Source: Paenibacillus sp. FSL H8-0048 (lineage in GTDB: Bacteria; Bacillota; Bacilli; Paenibacillales; Paenibacillaceae). From it: DNA of 64,000 nt. Positions 43,773-52,467 of this stretch are shown here, piece after piece; the first letter of the stretch is position 1, and each line of letters starts with the position of its first letter. The notes below the pieces were generated by a model, which did not search any database, had not been told where the DNA came from, and saw nothing but the letters and a program-made list of their open reading frames with translations. The DNA is taken from assembly GCF_038002825.1 (NCBI RefSeq), contig NZ_JBBODF010000001.1, forward strand, positions 3,162,001 through 3,226,000, read 5' to 3'. The position numbers and the translations under genes are program-made.

Positions 43773-44972
43773 TTATCCCGCAGATTTATATTCGGTGACA
43801 CCGGCTTCTTCCTTCTTGCCAAGGCTTAGTGAGATCAGCAGCGTCAGCACCATCAGTCCGGCGGCCACCAGATAGCTGGGGTGCGTTCCAATCCGGCTGT
43901 AGAAGAATCCGCCAAGCGTAGACCCCAGCGCAATCCCGACCCCCTGAAGGGTCCGGAAGGTTCCCAAGGCCGCGCCCATCTCCATCGGATTAATTTTGAT
44001 GACCTTATCCGTAATAATCGTGTTGACCAGAGTAATAATCGGCCCTTCCGTAAGTCCGATCAAGGCATACCCGAAGGTTAGCAGCCAAGGGTTGAAGTCA
44101 AGTGCATACAGCAGCACAAGCGCTCCCACACAGATCGACTGGGCCCAGATCAGCGGTGCATGTCTGCCTACCTTGTCCGAGATCCAGCCAACGAGAACTG
44201 CTCCGAACGAGGCTACTGCTTCATACGGAATGAAGAGCAAGCTGAGCAGCACCAGGGAGATATCCTGTTCCTTAGCCGCGAACGGCACCAGGAAGGTGGT
44301 GAAGACACCTACCATGAAGCACAGAGTTCCGACAATCCCCGCCAGCAGGATTTCACGGACGCCCAGCCATTTGAAGGAGCTTTTGAAGGCTTGCCCGATG
44401 CTTCTGCTTGTATTCTTCACCCCGGTCTCCCTCAGCAGCACTGTGGTAATCAGCGTGGACAGCAGCAGCAGGGAAGCCAGCACCGCGAAGGAGGTATGCC
44501 AGCCGAAATAATTGCTCAGCAGGCCGCTAAGCACATACCCCAGCACCGACCCGGCACCAATCGCCCCGGACACAATGCCCATCGCCCGGCCCCGCTCCTC
44601 GGGCTTGCACACATCCATCACCACCGCGAAGATCGGTGTGGACACGAAGCCTCTGGCAAAGCCGAACAGCAGCCACCCCGCCGTAAACAGCAGAACTCCG
44701 TGGGCTGCAGCTACCATGAATACGGCCACGGCCGACAGGGCCAGGGAAGCGATAATAATCTTCTTCCGCCCGTAGCGGTCCGCGAACACGCCGGATGGAA
44801 TTGACAGAAAGGTCATCACCAGCGAGGCAATCCCCGCTATGCTTCCAATCTCACCGGAGGTCATGCCGAGATCACTGCTGATCAGGGGTGCGATCGGGAA
44901 GATGCTGACCATAATAGAGAATACAAGCAGAATATTGATGGCGAGTAGTGTGAATATTTTGTTGTTGCTCAT
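43773..44972 (-). CDS. MFS transporter, probable exporter
   Basis: A 399-aa, 12-helix major facilitator protein. The motif-A loop reads GVFADRYGRKKIIIAS and a second loop WISDKVGRHAPLIW follows the central break. AGGAGG lies 9 nt before the ATG at 44972. Placed in the middle of the polyketide locus between the AcpS and cupin genes, it probably exports the product and gives self-resistance. Confidence 0.88.
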   Translation of the reverse strand: MSNNKIFTLLAINILLVFSIMVSIFPIAPLISSDLGMTSGEIGSIAGIASLVMTFLSIPSGVFADRYGRKKIIIASLALSAVAVFMVAAAHGVLLFTAGWLLFGFARGFVSTPIFAVVMDVCKPEERGRAMGIVSGAIGAGSVLGYVLSGLLSNYFGWHTSFAVLASLLLLSTLITTVLLRETGVKNTSRSIGQAFKSSFKWLGVREILLAGIVGTLCFMVGVFTTFLVPFAAKEQDISLVLLSLLFIPYEAVASFGAVLVGWISDKVGRHAPLIWAQSICVGALVLLYALDFNPWLLTFGYALIGLTEGPIITLVNTIITDKVIKINPMEMGAALGTFRTLQGVGIALGSTLGGFFYSRIGTHPSYLVAAGLMVLTLLISLSLGKKEEAGVTEYKSAG

Positions 44973-44992
44973 GTGATTCGTCCTCCTCACAG

Positions 44993-45373
44993 TCATTGAC
45001 TGCTCTCAATAATGATGAATGCAGCAGCATAATCACCGTGATGACTAATGCTTACGTGGATGCTCTCCTGCTGCTGTATATAAGACTCCAGTCTTCGGCT
45101 GCGGACCAGATAGGGCTGGCCGCTGGGAAGGCTCAGGAACTCCAGCTCCTTCCAGTCCAGCTCACAGTTCATTCCGGTGCCGATGGCCTTCAGCAGCGCT
45201 TCTTTAGCGGCGAATCTGCCGGCCAGGAACTGTTCCGCATGTCTTTTTTTACAGGCGAACAGTTCCCTTTCTTCCAATGAATAGTACTGCTGGATGAAGA
45301 GTTCACCGCACTTGGCCAGCATCTGCTCCACGAAGCTGATGCTGACCAGATCCATGCCGATTCCTCTGATCAT
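44993..45373 (-). CDS. acpS: Holo-[acyl-carrier-protein] synthase (AcpS type)
   Basis: A 126-aa phosphopantetheinyl transferase that activates the carrier protein. The metal-binding residues are D8 (GMDLV) and E58 (RFAAKEALLKAIGTG), the canonical positions; ISHHGDYAAAFIIIE ends the fold. It overlaps the ACP stop by 4 bp (ATGA). Since housekeeping AcpS must exist elsewhere, this is probably a dedicated enzyme for the cluster's ACP. Confidence 0.92.
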   Translation of the reverse strand: MIRGIGMDLVSISFVEQMLAKCGELFIQQYYSLEERELFACKKRHAEQFLAGRFAAKEALLKAIGTGMNCELDWKELEFLSLPSGQPYLVRSRRLESYIQQQESIHVSISHHGDYAAAFIIIESSQ

Positions 45374-45588
45374 GCCTTCAAGGCAACGGCTTCCATCACT
45401 TGCGCTACAGAATAAGTCTTGAGCACCCGGCTCTCAATGAAGATGCCGAAAGCCTTGGATAGTGCTGTAGAGACCAGCGCCAGCTCTGTAGAATCCAAAG
45501 CCAGATCGTCATAGAGCCGCGATGATTCCGTAATTTCTTCCTCAATGCCAATATCCTCAATGATTGCTTTTACCTTCTCGAATACCAT
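45370..45588 (-). CDS. Acyl carrier protein
   Basis: A 72-aa ACP starting MVFEKVKAIIEDIGIEEE. The phosphopantetheine site is Ser33 in LALDSTELALVSTALSKAFG (DS motif). The ATG at 45588 follows GGGAGGG; the longer upstream frame is not needed. It carries the growing polyketide on the KS/CLF pair encoded 74 bp upstream. Confidence 0.92.
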   Translation of the reverse strand: MVFEKVKAIIEDIGIEEEITESSRLYDDLALDSTELALVSTALSKAFGIFIESRVLKTYSVAQVMEAVALKA

Positions 45589-45662
45589 TAGATATACCCT
45601 CCCGTTAGAGTTAATGGGCCTTACGCTTCTTGCTTTGCAATTCACGATTTACAGCTCACGGT

Positions 45663-46925
45663 TCAGAGCTCTTCCTTGTTCACAACCAGTGCCGATGAGA
45701 CACCACCCCTCCCTCTGGACAGAATCAGCGAAGACTCCACAGCGGTCCGGCGGCTGATTCCCGGAACGAAGTTCAAGCCATTGTCCTGCACCGATTCCGT
45801 CAGATACGGAAGACCTGGCAGCTCTCCGTGATTCATGGCCAGTACGCTCAGTGCGACATCGAACGCCCCTGCCGCTCCAATCGTGTTGCCGAAGACGGTC
45901 TTGGGGCAGCCCGCCCACTTGGCTTCTGCACTGCTGCCGAATACCTCCTGAATGGCCGAGCATTCAATTCCGTCTTCGCGGGCGGAAGCCGCCCCATCCA
46001 GCGACAGATAGCCGATTCTCTCCGGCTGCGTCTCCGAATGCTTAATGGCCAGCCGGATTGCCCGGGCACACTGCGCTTCACTCTCCTCAGGCGGGGCTGC
46101 AGCCTGGCCGTCGTTCGTGAAGCCGAAGCCCTGGATGCTCGCCCGCACCCGGCGGGATGCCTCGCGCTTCTGGAGGCTTCGCTCCGATTCCAGGCAGAGG
46201 AACGCAGCTCCTTCGCCCAGGGCCAGCCCGCTGCGCCCCTCCACGAACGGCCGGTATGCCGTCTGCGGGCGATCCGCGTTCAGATTCAGCAGCCCCTCCG
46301 TGTTATAGAAGGACAACGCCCACGGATCAAGCGGCGTCTCTGCTCCGCCCACGATGGCCGCATCGATGACCCCGCTGCGGATGGCTCTGGCTGCATAGGC
46401 AATGGCGAGCAGACCGCTGCTCCGGTCGGCGATCACAGTCTTGCTGTAGCCTTTGATGCCGAAGGCGAGGGACATATGCCCTTGTGCCGCCGCCGGGAAC
46501 CAGTTGCTCGCCAGGTTCGGATCAATGAAGGGCGCCCCCTCGGTGTGCAGGACACGCAGGCCATTTCTGGCACTCTCCCAGCCCCCGGAATTGTTGCCGA
46601 CGAAGATACCGATCCGTTCGGGGCTCATCTGATTCAGCTCCCAGTGCGCATCATCCATGGCATCCTTCGCAGCCAGGATCGACATCAGAGAGAAGCGGGA
46701 GCATTTCTTGAGCAGACGCTTGGAGATGACCCGCTCCGGCTCCATCCCGCTGACTTGTCCCGCGAAGGGAGGGGCGGCTCCGGTGGTATGCTCAAGCTGG
46801 AGCGGAGTCATATAATTGCGGCCGCTCAGGAGTCCCTCCCAGAAGGCCCCGGCACTATTCCCGCACGGCCCCACCATTCCTACTCCGGTTACGAATACTG
46901 TATTCTTCATAGGCTGCACATCCAT
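45663..46925 (-). CDS. Ketosynthase beta / chain length factor-like subunit
   Basis: A 420-aa thiolase-fold ketosynthase whose catalytic Cys is gone. The elbow reads TVIADRSSGLLAIAY, with Arg168 (codon CGG) where KS-alpha has Cys and classical chain length factors have Gln (VAEQAGG). The catalytic histidines are also absent (LSLDGAASAREDG; KTVFGNTIGAAGAF). It retains the dimer and pocket framework (NWFPAAAQGHMSLAFGIKGYSK). It overlaps the KS-alpha end by about 19 bp, so the two are translationally coupled. It sets chain length in the type II pair. Confidence 0.9.
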   Translation of the reverse strand: MDVQPMKNTVFVTGVGMVGPCGNSAGAFWEGLLSGRNYMTPLQLEHTTGAAPPFAGQVSGMEPERVISKRLLKKCSRFSLMSILAAKDAMDDAHWELNQMSPERIGIFVGNNSGGWESARNGLRVLHTEGAPFIDPNLASNWFPAAAQGHMSLAFGIKGYSKTVIADRSSGLLAIAYAARAIRSGVIDAAIVGGAETPLDPWALSFYNTEGLLNLNADRPQTAYRPFVEGRSGLALGEGAAFLCLESERSLQKREASRRVRASIQGFGFTNDGQAAAPPEESEAQCARAIRLAIKHSETQPERIGYLSLDGAASAREDGIECSAIQEVFGSSAEAKWAGCPKTVFGNTIGAAGAFDVALSVLAMNHGELPGLPYLTESVQDNGLNFVPGISRRTAVESSLILSRGRGGVSSALVVNKEEL

Positions 46926-48229
46926 TGTTCAGTCTGAAGCTTGCCCGCCTGATTACTGTATTCGTTCGCTGCCAGGATCATGGCGGAGTGAATGCCGGAG
47001 AATCCGCTGGCATTGGTCAGAATATGGTACAAGTCACGCTGGATCGCCTCTTTCGGCACATAATTCAAATCACAGGCCGGGTCCGGCTCGTCCAGATTGG
47101 CGGTTGGCGGGATATAGCCCTCGTTCAAGGCCAGCAGGCAGTGAACAATCTCAATGGCACTCGCGGCCGAGAGCGGATGGCCTACCATCGATTTCGTGGA
47201 GCTGATCGGGATGGAGTAGGCGAGCTCTCCGAACGTCCTTTTATAAGCGGCGGTCTCAAAAGCATCATTCTGCGGAGTCGAGCTTCCATGCGCGTTGATA
47301 TATTGAATGTCCTCCGCTGAAAGGCCCGCGTAGCCCAGCGCCTCGTTCATCGTAAGACTGAGCGCATCCCCGTCCTGCGGCAGATCGGTCATATGAAAAG
47401 CGTTATTGGTACTTGCGAATCCGGTCACCTCGCCATAGATCGGCGCCTGCCGCCGGAGCGCATGCTCCAGCTCCTCCAGCACCACAACAGCACAGCCCTC
47501 ACTGAGCACGAAGCCGCTGCGGTTCTTCTCAAAAGGCCGCGAAGCCCGCTGCGGATCATCGTTGAACTTGGAGGTCAACGCACCGATAGCATCGAAGGAG
47601 GAAATGGTCATGGAGCTGATCGGTGCTTCCGCTGCGCCGCAGATCATTACGTCATGTTCCCCGGCTGTAATCGACTCATATCCATATCCGGCCGCATCAA
47701 TGCCGCCCGTGCAGCCCGTAGACATGACCAGCGCCTCTCCCTGAAGTCCGAACTCATGCGCTACTTCGAAGGCAATGTAAGAGAACATGCCCTTGCGGTA
47801 CAAATCCTCCTGACAGAGTCCATGATCAATTGGCCCCTTCCCGCCCTCCGTCATCCGCAGAAAGGTCCGCTCCGAGAACGGGGTATCAGCAATCGCATTG
47901 GCGATGCAGACCCCGGAACGCTCCCGCAGCTCCTTCGTGAACACAAGCCCCGCATCGGCAACCGCCCTTATCGCAGCATTGACCGCCAGAATCCCCGGCC
48001 GCCCCATGCCTGCCCGCTGCGTTTCATCGGCTGTCCGGCCCAAATGCTCAAACTGCGGTATTGTGCCGGTAACGCGGCTTTTCAGCGCCATATGCTCATA
48101 GCCCTGCAAGCGGTCATATCCCACCTTGGCCTGCAGGCTGTTCCTCCAGAACTGCTCCAGCGTATTCCCCAGCGGGGTAAGCAGCCCCATGCCGGTGATT
48201 ACAACTCTTTTTCCCGTCACCTTCTCCAT
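46907..48229 (-). CDS. Ketosynthase alpha (type II polyketide synthase)
   Basis: A 440-aa condensing enzyme with an intact catalytic triad: Cys173 (VMSTGCTGGIDAAGY), His314 (INAHGSSTPQNDAFE) and His351 (STKSMVGHPLSAASAIE) with Lys346. STGCTGGIDA is closest to the KS-alpha motif of aromatic type II synthases (STGCTSGLDA) rather than FabF. It condenses malonyl units with the CLF-like partner and the ACP. GAGG lies 7-10 nt before the ATG. It lies 8 bp after the aromatase. Confidence 0.93.
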   Translation of the reverse strand: MEKVTGKRVVITGMGLLTPLGNTLEQFWRNSLQAKVGYDRLQGYEHMALKSRVTGTIPQFEHLGRTADETQRAGMGRPGILAVNAAIRAVADAGLVFTKELRERSGVCIANAIADTPFSERTFLRMTEGGKGPIDHGLCQEDLYRKGMFSYIAFEVAHEFGLQGEALVMSTGCTGGIDAAGYGYESITAGEHDVMICGAAEAPISSMTISSFDAIGALTSKFNDDPQRASRPFEKNRSGFVLSEGCAVVVLEELEHALRRQAPIYGEVTGFASTNNAFHMTDLPQDGDALSLTMNEALGYAGLSAEDIQYINAHGSSTPQNDAFETAAYKRTFGELAYSIPISSTKSMVGHPLSAASAIEIVHCLLALNEGYIPPTANLDEPDPACDLNYVPKEAIQRDLYHILTNASGFSGIHSAMILAANEYSNQAGKLQTEQWMCSL

Positions 48230-48237
48230 GTAAGCCC

Positions 48238-48693
48238 TCAGCTCCGAACCGTTTGCTTCTCGATATTGTGCTTGATCGCTGCCATCTGCTCCTTGGTCGT
48301 ACGGTTCAGATGTGCTTCCACCTGCTCCCCGGTCAACCCGCTTGCCGGATCTACCTCGAATTCCTGAATCCAGGTCATGTATGTTCCTTCGTCCTGCTCC
48401 TCATAGAGCCATTCCAAATTCATATGCTTGAACGGCAGCAGCGGCGCAAGGCGTCTGGCTGTAATCCGGAAGTTCGGCCGGTCCAGCCAGCGTTCCGATT
48501 CCCATGTGCGCGAGGGCCGGTTCCCCTCGGGATGTGTCGTCAGCTCAAACCGGATGTAGGCGTCCCCTTGCTCCAGCACCCGCGTCTCCTTGTATTCCGT
48601 GAATAAATCTGTCCAGTGCGCAATATCATTCGTCCGCTCAAATACGGTGATCCGGTCTGCGTGAATCCAGATACTGTTCTGAATCGTTGCCAC
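48238..48693 (-). CDS. Polyketide aromatase/cyclase (SRPBCC)
   Basis: A 151-aa START-like protein of the TcmN/WhiE-VI aromatase type: NSIWIHADRITVFERTNDIAHWTDLFTEYKETRVLEQGDAYIRFELTTHPEGNRPSRTWESERWLDRPNFRITARRLAPLLPFKHMNLEWLYEE. It folds and aromatises the first ring of the polyketide. I place the start at the GTG at 48693, which has a GGGGAGG site 7-8 nt upstream; the frame stays open to 48753. It precedes KS-alpha by 8 bp. Confidence 0.86.
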   Translation of the reverse strand: MATIQNSIWIHADRITVFERTNDIAHWTDLFTEYKETRVLEQGDAYIRFELTTHPEGNRPSRTWESERWLDRPNFRITARRLAPLLPFKHMNLEWLYEEQDEGTYMTWIQEFEVDPASGLTGEQVEAHLNRTTKEQMAAIKHNIEKQTVRS

Positions 48694-48862
48694 TTCATCT
48701 GCCTCCCCATTCGTATTAATGACATCGTAACGCCTAAGCCCGGAAGGGGACATAACCCGGCTGTTAAGCTTGCGTTAATTTACAGTTATTGTACATTTCT
48801 GAGGGGAGACGGTAGAGTACAGCAGGTATTTTCCGGGCAAAAAAAGACCTGACAGGACTCTG

Positions 48863-49567
48863 TCAGATCAATTGATTCACCGAATATCCGATCCCCCGGC
48901 GAAACAGGATAATGTCGCTTCGTCCGGAGATGATCTCAATTTTGTGCCTCAGCTTGTATACGTACTGCCTCACAATCTCAGGGGATGTATACCTGTCCCA
49001 CAGCTGGTGCAGAATCTGCTCGGTGGGGATGTACTGGCCTTGGCATTCCAGCAGCAGATCCAGGAGTTCGAACTCTTTACAGGTAAGCTCAATGACGAAT
49101 TCTCCGACCTTCAGGGATTTGGAGTGCAGATGAAGGGCGATATCCTTGATTTGTCTGGTGTGGTGTGCGGGGAGGCCCAGTCCTTCGTCGAACCAGCAGC
49201 GCAACCGGCTGAATAATTCCTCCTGGAAGCCGTAGCGCTCGAAGCTGCTGATATACATATGATTGGAAGGAAAGGGAACAGGGGTACCGTGCGTGCTGAT
49301 CTCCTCTACAATGAAGAATATTCTCAGCGTTAGCATCTGCTGCAGGTACTGCATCGTGTGAATGAAGCCCGGGTTGAAATCAGGGGTGCTAATCACTACA
49401 CCATCGAGCCGGAGGCCTTCCTTCACAATATCGACAAGCGCCTCCAGCTCCTTGAAATGCAATACCTTACAACCGTACACCTGTGAAAAAAAAGAATGAA
49501 CATTCTTAAACCTGCAATCCTCACAAGGCTCTGTGGAATCTGCACAACACACCAGCGCAACACGCAT
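48863..49567 (-). CDS. Winged-helix regulator with Cys-rich N-terminal domain
   Basis: A 234-aa regulator. Residues about 145-232 are an OmpR/PhoB-type winged helix (LKVGEFVIELTCKEFELLDLLLECQGQYIPTEQILHQLWDRYTSPEIVRQYVYKLRHKIE). The N-terminal half resembles a receiver in size but lacks the phospho-Asp set and starts with a Cys cluster, C7, C8, C15 and C18 (LVCCADSTEPCEDCRF). A GGAGAG site precedes the ATG. As the first leftward gene, 170 bp before the aromatase, it probably controls the cluster. The Cys cluster may bind metal or an Fe-S cluster. Confidence 0.8.
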   Translation of the reverse strand: MRVALVCCADSTEPCEDCRFKNVHSFFSQVYGCKVLHFKELEALVDIVKEGLRLDGVVISTPDFNPGFIHTMQYLQQMLTLRIFFIVEEISTHGTPVPFPSNHMYISSFERYGFQEELFSRLRCWFDEGLGLPAHHTRQIKDIALHLHSKSLKVGEFVIELTCKEFELLDLLLECQGQYIPTEQILHQLWDRYTSPEIVRQYVYKLRHKIEIISGRSDIILFRRGIGYSVNQLI

Positions 49568-49793
49568 GAACTTCTCTCCAATCCCATTCTTCTCAAATAA
49601 GCTCGGTTTCCCAAGAATACATCTCCTATAATATAGTATTTTATGGGATTAAAAAGGAAAAATATCATAGTTTCTTATTCGAAAAATGAACAAGTTCAAA
49701 GTTTGGCAGTGTGTGCGTTTGATTTACTCTATCAGATAAGATGTGGACTTCCGGCCGCTGCCGCTCCTCCTCAACGCGCACACTCTGGGATAG

Positions 49794-50070
49794 TTGTATT
49801 CGGTACACTTAAAACCCTGTTTAAGAAGGATTTCCTCTTCTAACTGTATTTGGTACAACTAAATCTGCACATATCGGAGGAATTCCGGCGCAGAGGGTAT
49901 TTTAAGTGTACGTTTTACAACTAAATGGAAATTAGGCGCTAAACTGGACGATTTAGTTGTACAGAATACACTTGAGCATATTGCTGGTAACTTAATTGGG
50001 ACACGGGCCACGACACCGTTATTCGGATGCTGTAAGCACTGGAACGGTAGCAAGTGTATTTTGTACAATA
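49794..50070. repeat. Five dispersed copies of a TGTATTTTGTACAACTAAAT-like motif
   Basis: Copies at 49794-49810, 49843-49864, 49903-49926 and 50052-50070 in one orientation and 49951-49973 inverted. Core: (A)GTGTA-4 nt-(G)TACAA/CTT, usually followed by CTAAAT. Spacing is irregular (50-80 bp). It could be a regulator-binding cluster or a genus-typical intergenic repeat. Confidence 0.75.
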
Positions 50071-50156
50071 GAATGCAGTAAAAAAGGCTTCCAAATAGAT
50101 TCTAGTGCATCTGTCTCGATTTTCTTTCCCAATGATAATTCGTTGCCTTCTTATGC

Positions 50157-50162
50157 TATAAT
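50157..50162 (+). promoter_or_regulatory. -10 box of the aldo/keto reductase gene
   Basis: Exact TATAAT 55 bp upstream of the start. The -35 region is weak (GATAAT at the right spacing), suggesting activator help or a modest promoter. Confidence 0.5.
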
Positions 50163-50216
50163 CGTTGACCAAGAGGGATGGTTATCCGAACGCTCAAAAA
50201 GAAAGGATGATACGAA

Positions 50217-51056
50217 ATGGAACATTTCGTTTTGAATAACGGAGTCCAGATGCCAAAGGTGGGACTCGGTGTGTACAACATCAAAGACAATAATGAAGAC
50301 GCTTTACTATGGGCGCTCCGCAGCGGGTACCGGCATCTGGACACGGCCGCAGCTTACCGCAACGAGGAGCTGATAGCCAGGGCTATTCAGAAATCGGGTG
50401 TACCCCGAAGCGAGCTCTTTATTACAACCAAAGTATGGAGCACGGACCTGGGGCGAAAGACCCGTAAAGCTTTTGAAGAAAGCTTGCAGAAGCTCCAAAC
50501 GGATTATGTTGACCTCTACCTGATCCACTGGCCGGCCAAGCACTATCTGGAAAGCTGGCACGTCCTGGAGTCTTTATACAAGGAGGGCAAGATCCGGGCG
50601 ATCGGGGTGTCCAATTTTGAGCCGGAGCATCTGGACAAGGTCATGAAGCAGGGGACGATTGTCCCCGCAGTGAATCAAATTCAGACGAACCCGCTGCTCC
50701 AGCAAGGGCCGCTTCATGACTATATGAGGGGGCACGGTATCCAGCATGTCGCGTGGAGCCCTTTTGGACATGGTAGCCAGGAGATGCTTGCCCACCCTGT
50801 ACTCACCGAAATGGCTGAGAGGTATGGTAAGACAGCGGCGCAAGTCATCCTGAGATGGAACCTTCAGCGGGATATCGCTGTGATTCCGAAGTCGGTTACA
50901 CCTGCCAGGTTGAAACAGAATCTGGAGCTGTTTGATTTCTCCCTGTCCGCTGAAGAGATGAAGAGAATCGCAGCCCTGGACCAGAATAAAAGAGGATTTA
51001 CCGATCCGCAAAATAAACTATACCTGTGGTCCACCCGGTTTATCCCGTTGTCCTGA
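50217..51056 (+). CDS. Aldo/keto reductase
   Basis: A 279-aa NADPH-dependent oxidoreductase with the complete catalytic tetrad: D42 and Y47 (HLDTAAAYRNE), K72 (FITTKVWS) and H104 (YLIHWP). The cofactor-binding tail includes VIPKSVTPARLKQN. It resembles glyoxal or methylglyoxal reductases such as YvgN in Bacillus. AAAGGA precedes the ATG. The gene stands alone between the biosynthetic locus and an SLH gene. Confidence 0.93.
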   Translation: MEHFVLNNGVQMPKVGLGVYNIKDNNEDALLWALRSGYRHLDTAAAYRNEELIARAIQKSGVPRSELFITTKVWSTDLGRKTRKAFEESLQKLQTDYVDLYLIHWPAKHYLESWHVLESLYKEGKIRAIGVSNFEPEHLDKVMKQGTIVPAVNQIQTNPLLQQGPLHDYMRGHGIQHVAWSPFGHGSQEMLAHPVLTEMAERYGKTAAQVILRWNLQRDIAVIPKSVTPARLKQNLELFDFSLSAEEMKRIAALDQNKRGFTDPQNKLYLWSTRFIPLS

Positions 51057-51133
51057 TATTTTTATATTAATTTTCCGGACAACTGCAACTTTTCACCGTA
51101 AAGAACCATCTGAGTATATAGAGGTGATGCACA

Positions 51134-52129
51134 ATGAAACCAACTAATCTAACGAAGCACGCAAAAAAAATGAGCATCGCGTGCGGAATCCTGGCTGCCA
51201 GTTTATCCTTCGGAGCGTCCGCATTTGCCTTTTCGGACCTCAAGGGAAATTCAGCCGAAACCAAGATCAATTCACTCCATAGCGCCGGTGTAATTAACGG
51301 AATTACGAATGACCTGTTTGCCCCCAATGCCAAAGTGACGAATGCACAAGCCGTACAGTTCCTTGTAAAAGGATTGGCGCTTGCACCGAAAGCCGGTTCC
51401 GACAGCAGTACTAAGGCCAGCCAGCTTTTTGACAATGTAAAAGATAATGCCTGGTATGCCTCCTCCTTCGCCCTTGCGAAGCAGAGCGGCCTGACGCTGG
51501 CAAAGGATATTAACCCGAATGCACCGATGACCCGTGCAGAATTCGCCCATCTATTGACACAAGCCTTACAAAGCAAGGGCAATTTCCCGGTAACTAAGAT
51601 GTTCTTTATGATTGAGGATGGCGATAAGCTTACTCCAGAGGTGAATTACAGCCTGCAGGTGCTGCTGAACACGAAGGTGCTCACACTGGATAACGGAAAA
51701 TTCCGTCCGTCCGATGCGATTACCCGCGCTGAAGCCGCTGTCATGATCCATGATGCCGCTGAATTCGCCGACCGGGTGATTACGCCGAACAATCCGGGCA
51801 ATGAGCCTTCCGAGCCGGAGCCGGTTCCGGCTAACAATTATGTCTCTGATGTAGTTCTGGACAAAGCCGCGGAAGGCGTCAACAAAGCCACTATCACCGT
51901 TGACAATCTGCCTAATCCCGGTTACGGCCTGACAGTAGAGCGTATCGAATTCACCAGCGCCACTACAGCGGTAATCTACTTCAAGGTAACCCTGCCTGAC
52001 CCGGATAAAATGTATCCACAGGTGATTACCAAAGGCTCAGTATCCACGTACCTGCCCGCAGGCTACACTGCAACAGCTGAGCCTGTAATGGATTCGCGCT
52101 GGCTTGAGCCATCGGCTCCAGCGAAGTAA
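51134..52129 (+). CDS. S-layer homology (SLH) domain protein, paralogue 1
   Basis: A 331-aa secreted protein. The signal peptide has a likely cleavage after ASAFA (about residue 33). Three SLH modules follow at about residues 33-230: FSDLKGNSAETKINSLHSAGVINGITNDLFAPNAKVTNAQAVQFLVKGL, a second ending in TRAEFAHLLTQALQ, and a third ending in TRAEAAVMIHDAAEFA. A Pro-rich linker and a 100-residue C-terminal domain come next. SLH modules bind secondary wall polymer at the cell surface. A close paralogue lies at 57422. Confidence 0.92.
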   Translation: MKPTNLTKHAKKMSIACGILAASLSFGASAFAFSDLKGNSAETKINSLHSAGVINGITNDLFAPNAKVTNAQAVQFLVKGLALAPKAGSDSSTKASQLFDNVKDNAWYASSFALAKQSGLTLAKDINPNAPMTRAEFAHLLTQALQSKGNFPVTKMFFMIEDGDKLTPEVNYSLQVLLNTKVLTLDNGKFRPSDAITRAEAAVMIHDAAEFADRVITPNNPGNEPSEPEPVPANNYVSDVVLDKAAEGVNKATITVDNLPNPGYGLTVERIEFTSATTAVIYFKVTLPDPDKMYPQVITKGSVSTYLPAGYTATAEPVMDSRWLEPSAPAK

Positions 52130-52191
52130 GCTTCTTTATCTACTCTTTATCTAAAGGTAGATAAATTCCTTAAAACTTTAAACGTTGCAAA

Positions 52192-52225
52192 AGCAGCGAT
52201 TCTCCGTTATTAGAGAATCGCTGCT
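52192..52225. terminator. Bidirectional terminator-like hairpin
   Basis: AGCAGCGATTCTC and GAGAATCGCTGCT form a perfect 13-bp stem with an 8-nt loop. Short T or A tracts on either side suit termination of both the SLH and AraC transcripts. Confidence 0.65.
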
Positions 52226-52418
52226 TTCTGTCTATTAGGGTTGGGTATTTCGTATACCGCTTAAACAGCGGAGAGGACGGAACGACCCGCGTAAAAGCGT
52301 CAGCGGTCGCCTTGGTCTCCGGATTTTCACCGTATAGGGGAATGAAAAAAATCTGGAGAGCACAGCGATTGGAACAACGGTCCGTTCGCGGAGCGTCCAC
52401 CCAAGTGCCCACGTTGAT
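52192..52418 (-). repeat. Intergenic repeat element, copy 2
   Basis: Inverted counterpart of 3081-3352, on the minus strand, with shared blocks ATCAACGT, TGGACGCTCCGC, CAGATTTTTTTCATTCCCC, GGTGAAAATCCGGA, AAGGCGACCGCT and the AGCAGCGATTCTC hairpin. It fills the gap between the convergent SLH and AraC genes. No conserved reading frame. Confidence 0.8.
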
Positions 52419-52467
52419 CTAGCAGGCTTTTCATGGCTTTTAGGCAGAGCTTCTTCTTGCTTTATGT

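Larger units (their letters stand above)
49568..50216. other. Intergenic region between cluster regulator and aldo/keto reductase
   Basis: About 650 bp. The left part is AT-rich upstream sequence of the regulator. The middle (49794-50070) has five copies of a TGTA..TACA repeat. The right end has a perfect TATAAT -10 (50157-50162) for the reductase gene. No further gene is seen. Confidence 0.7.

Noticed and set aside
49423..49668. Alternative 81-codon frame overlapping the start of the cluster regulator, with a good AGGAG site
   Set aside because: The protein is basic and Cys-rich without a recognisable fold, and the regulator frame with its winged helix is clearly real.
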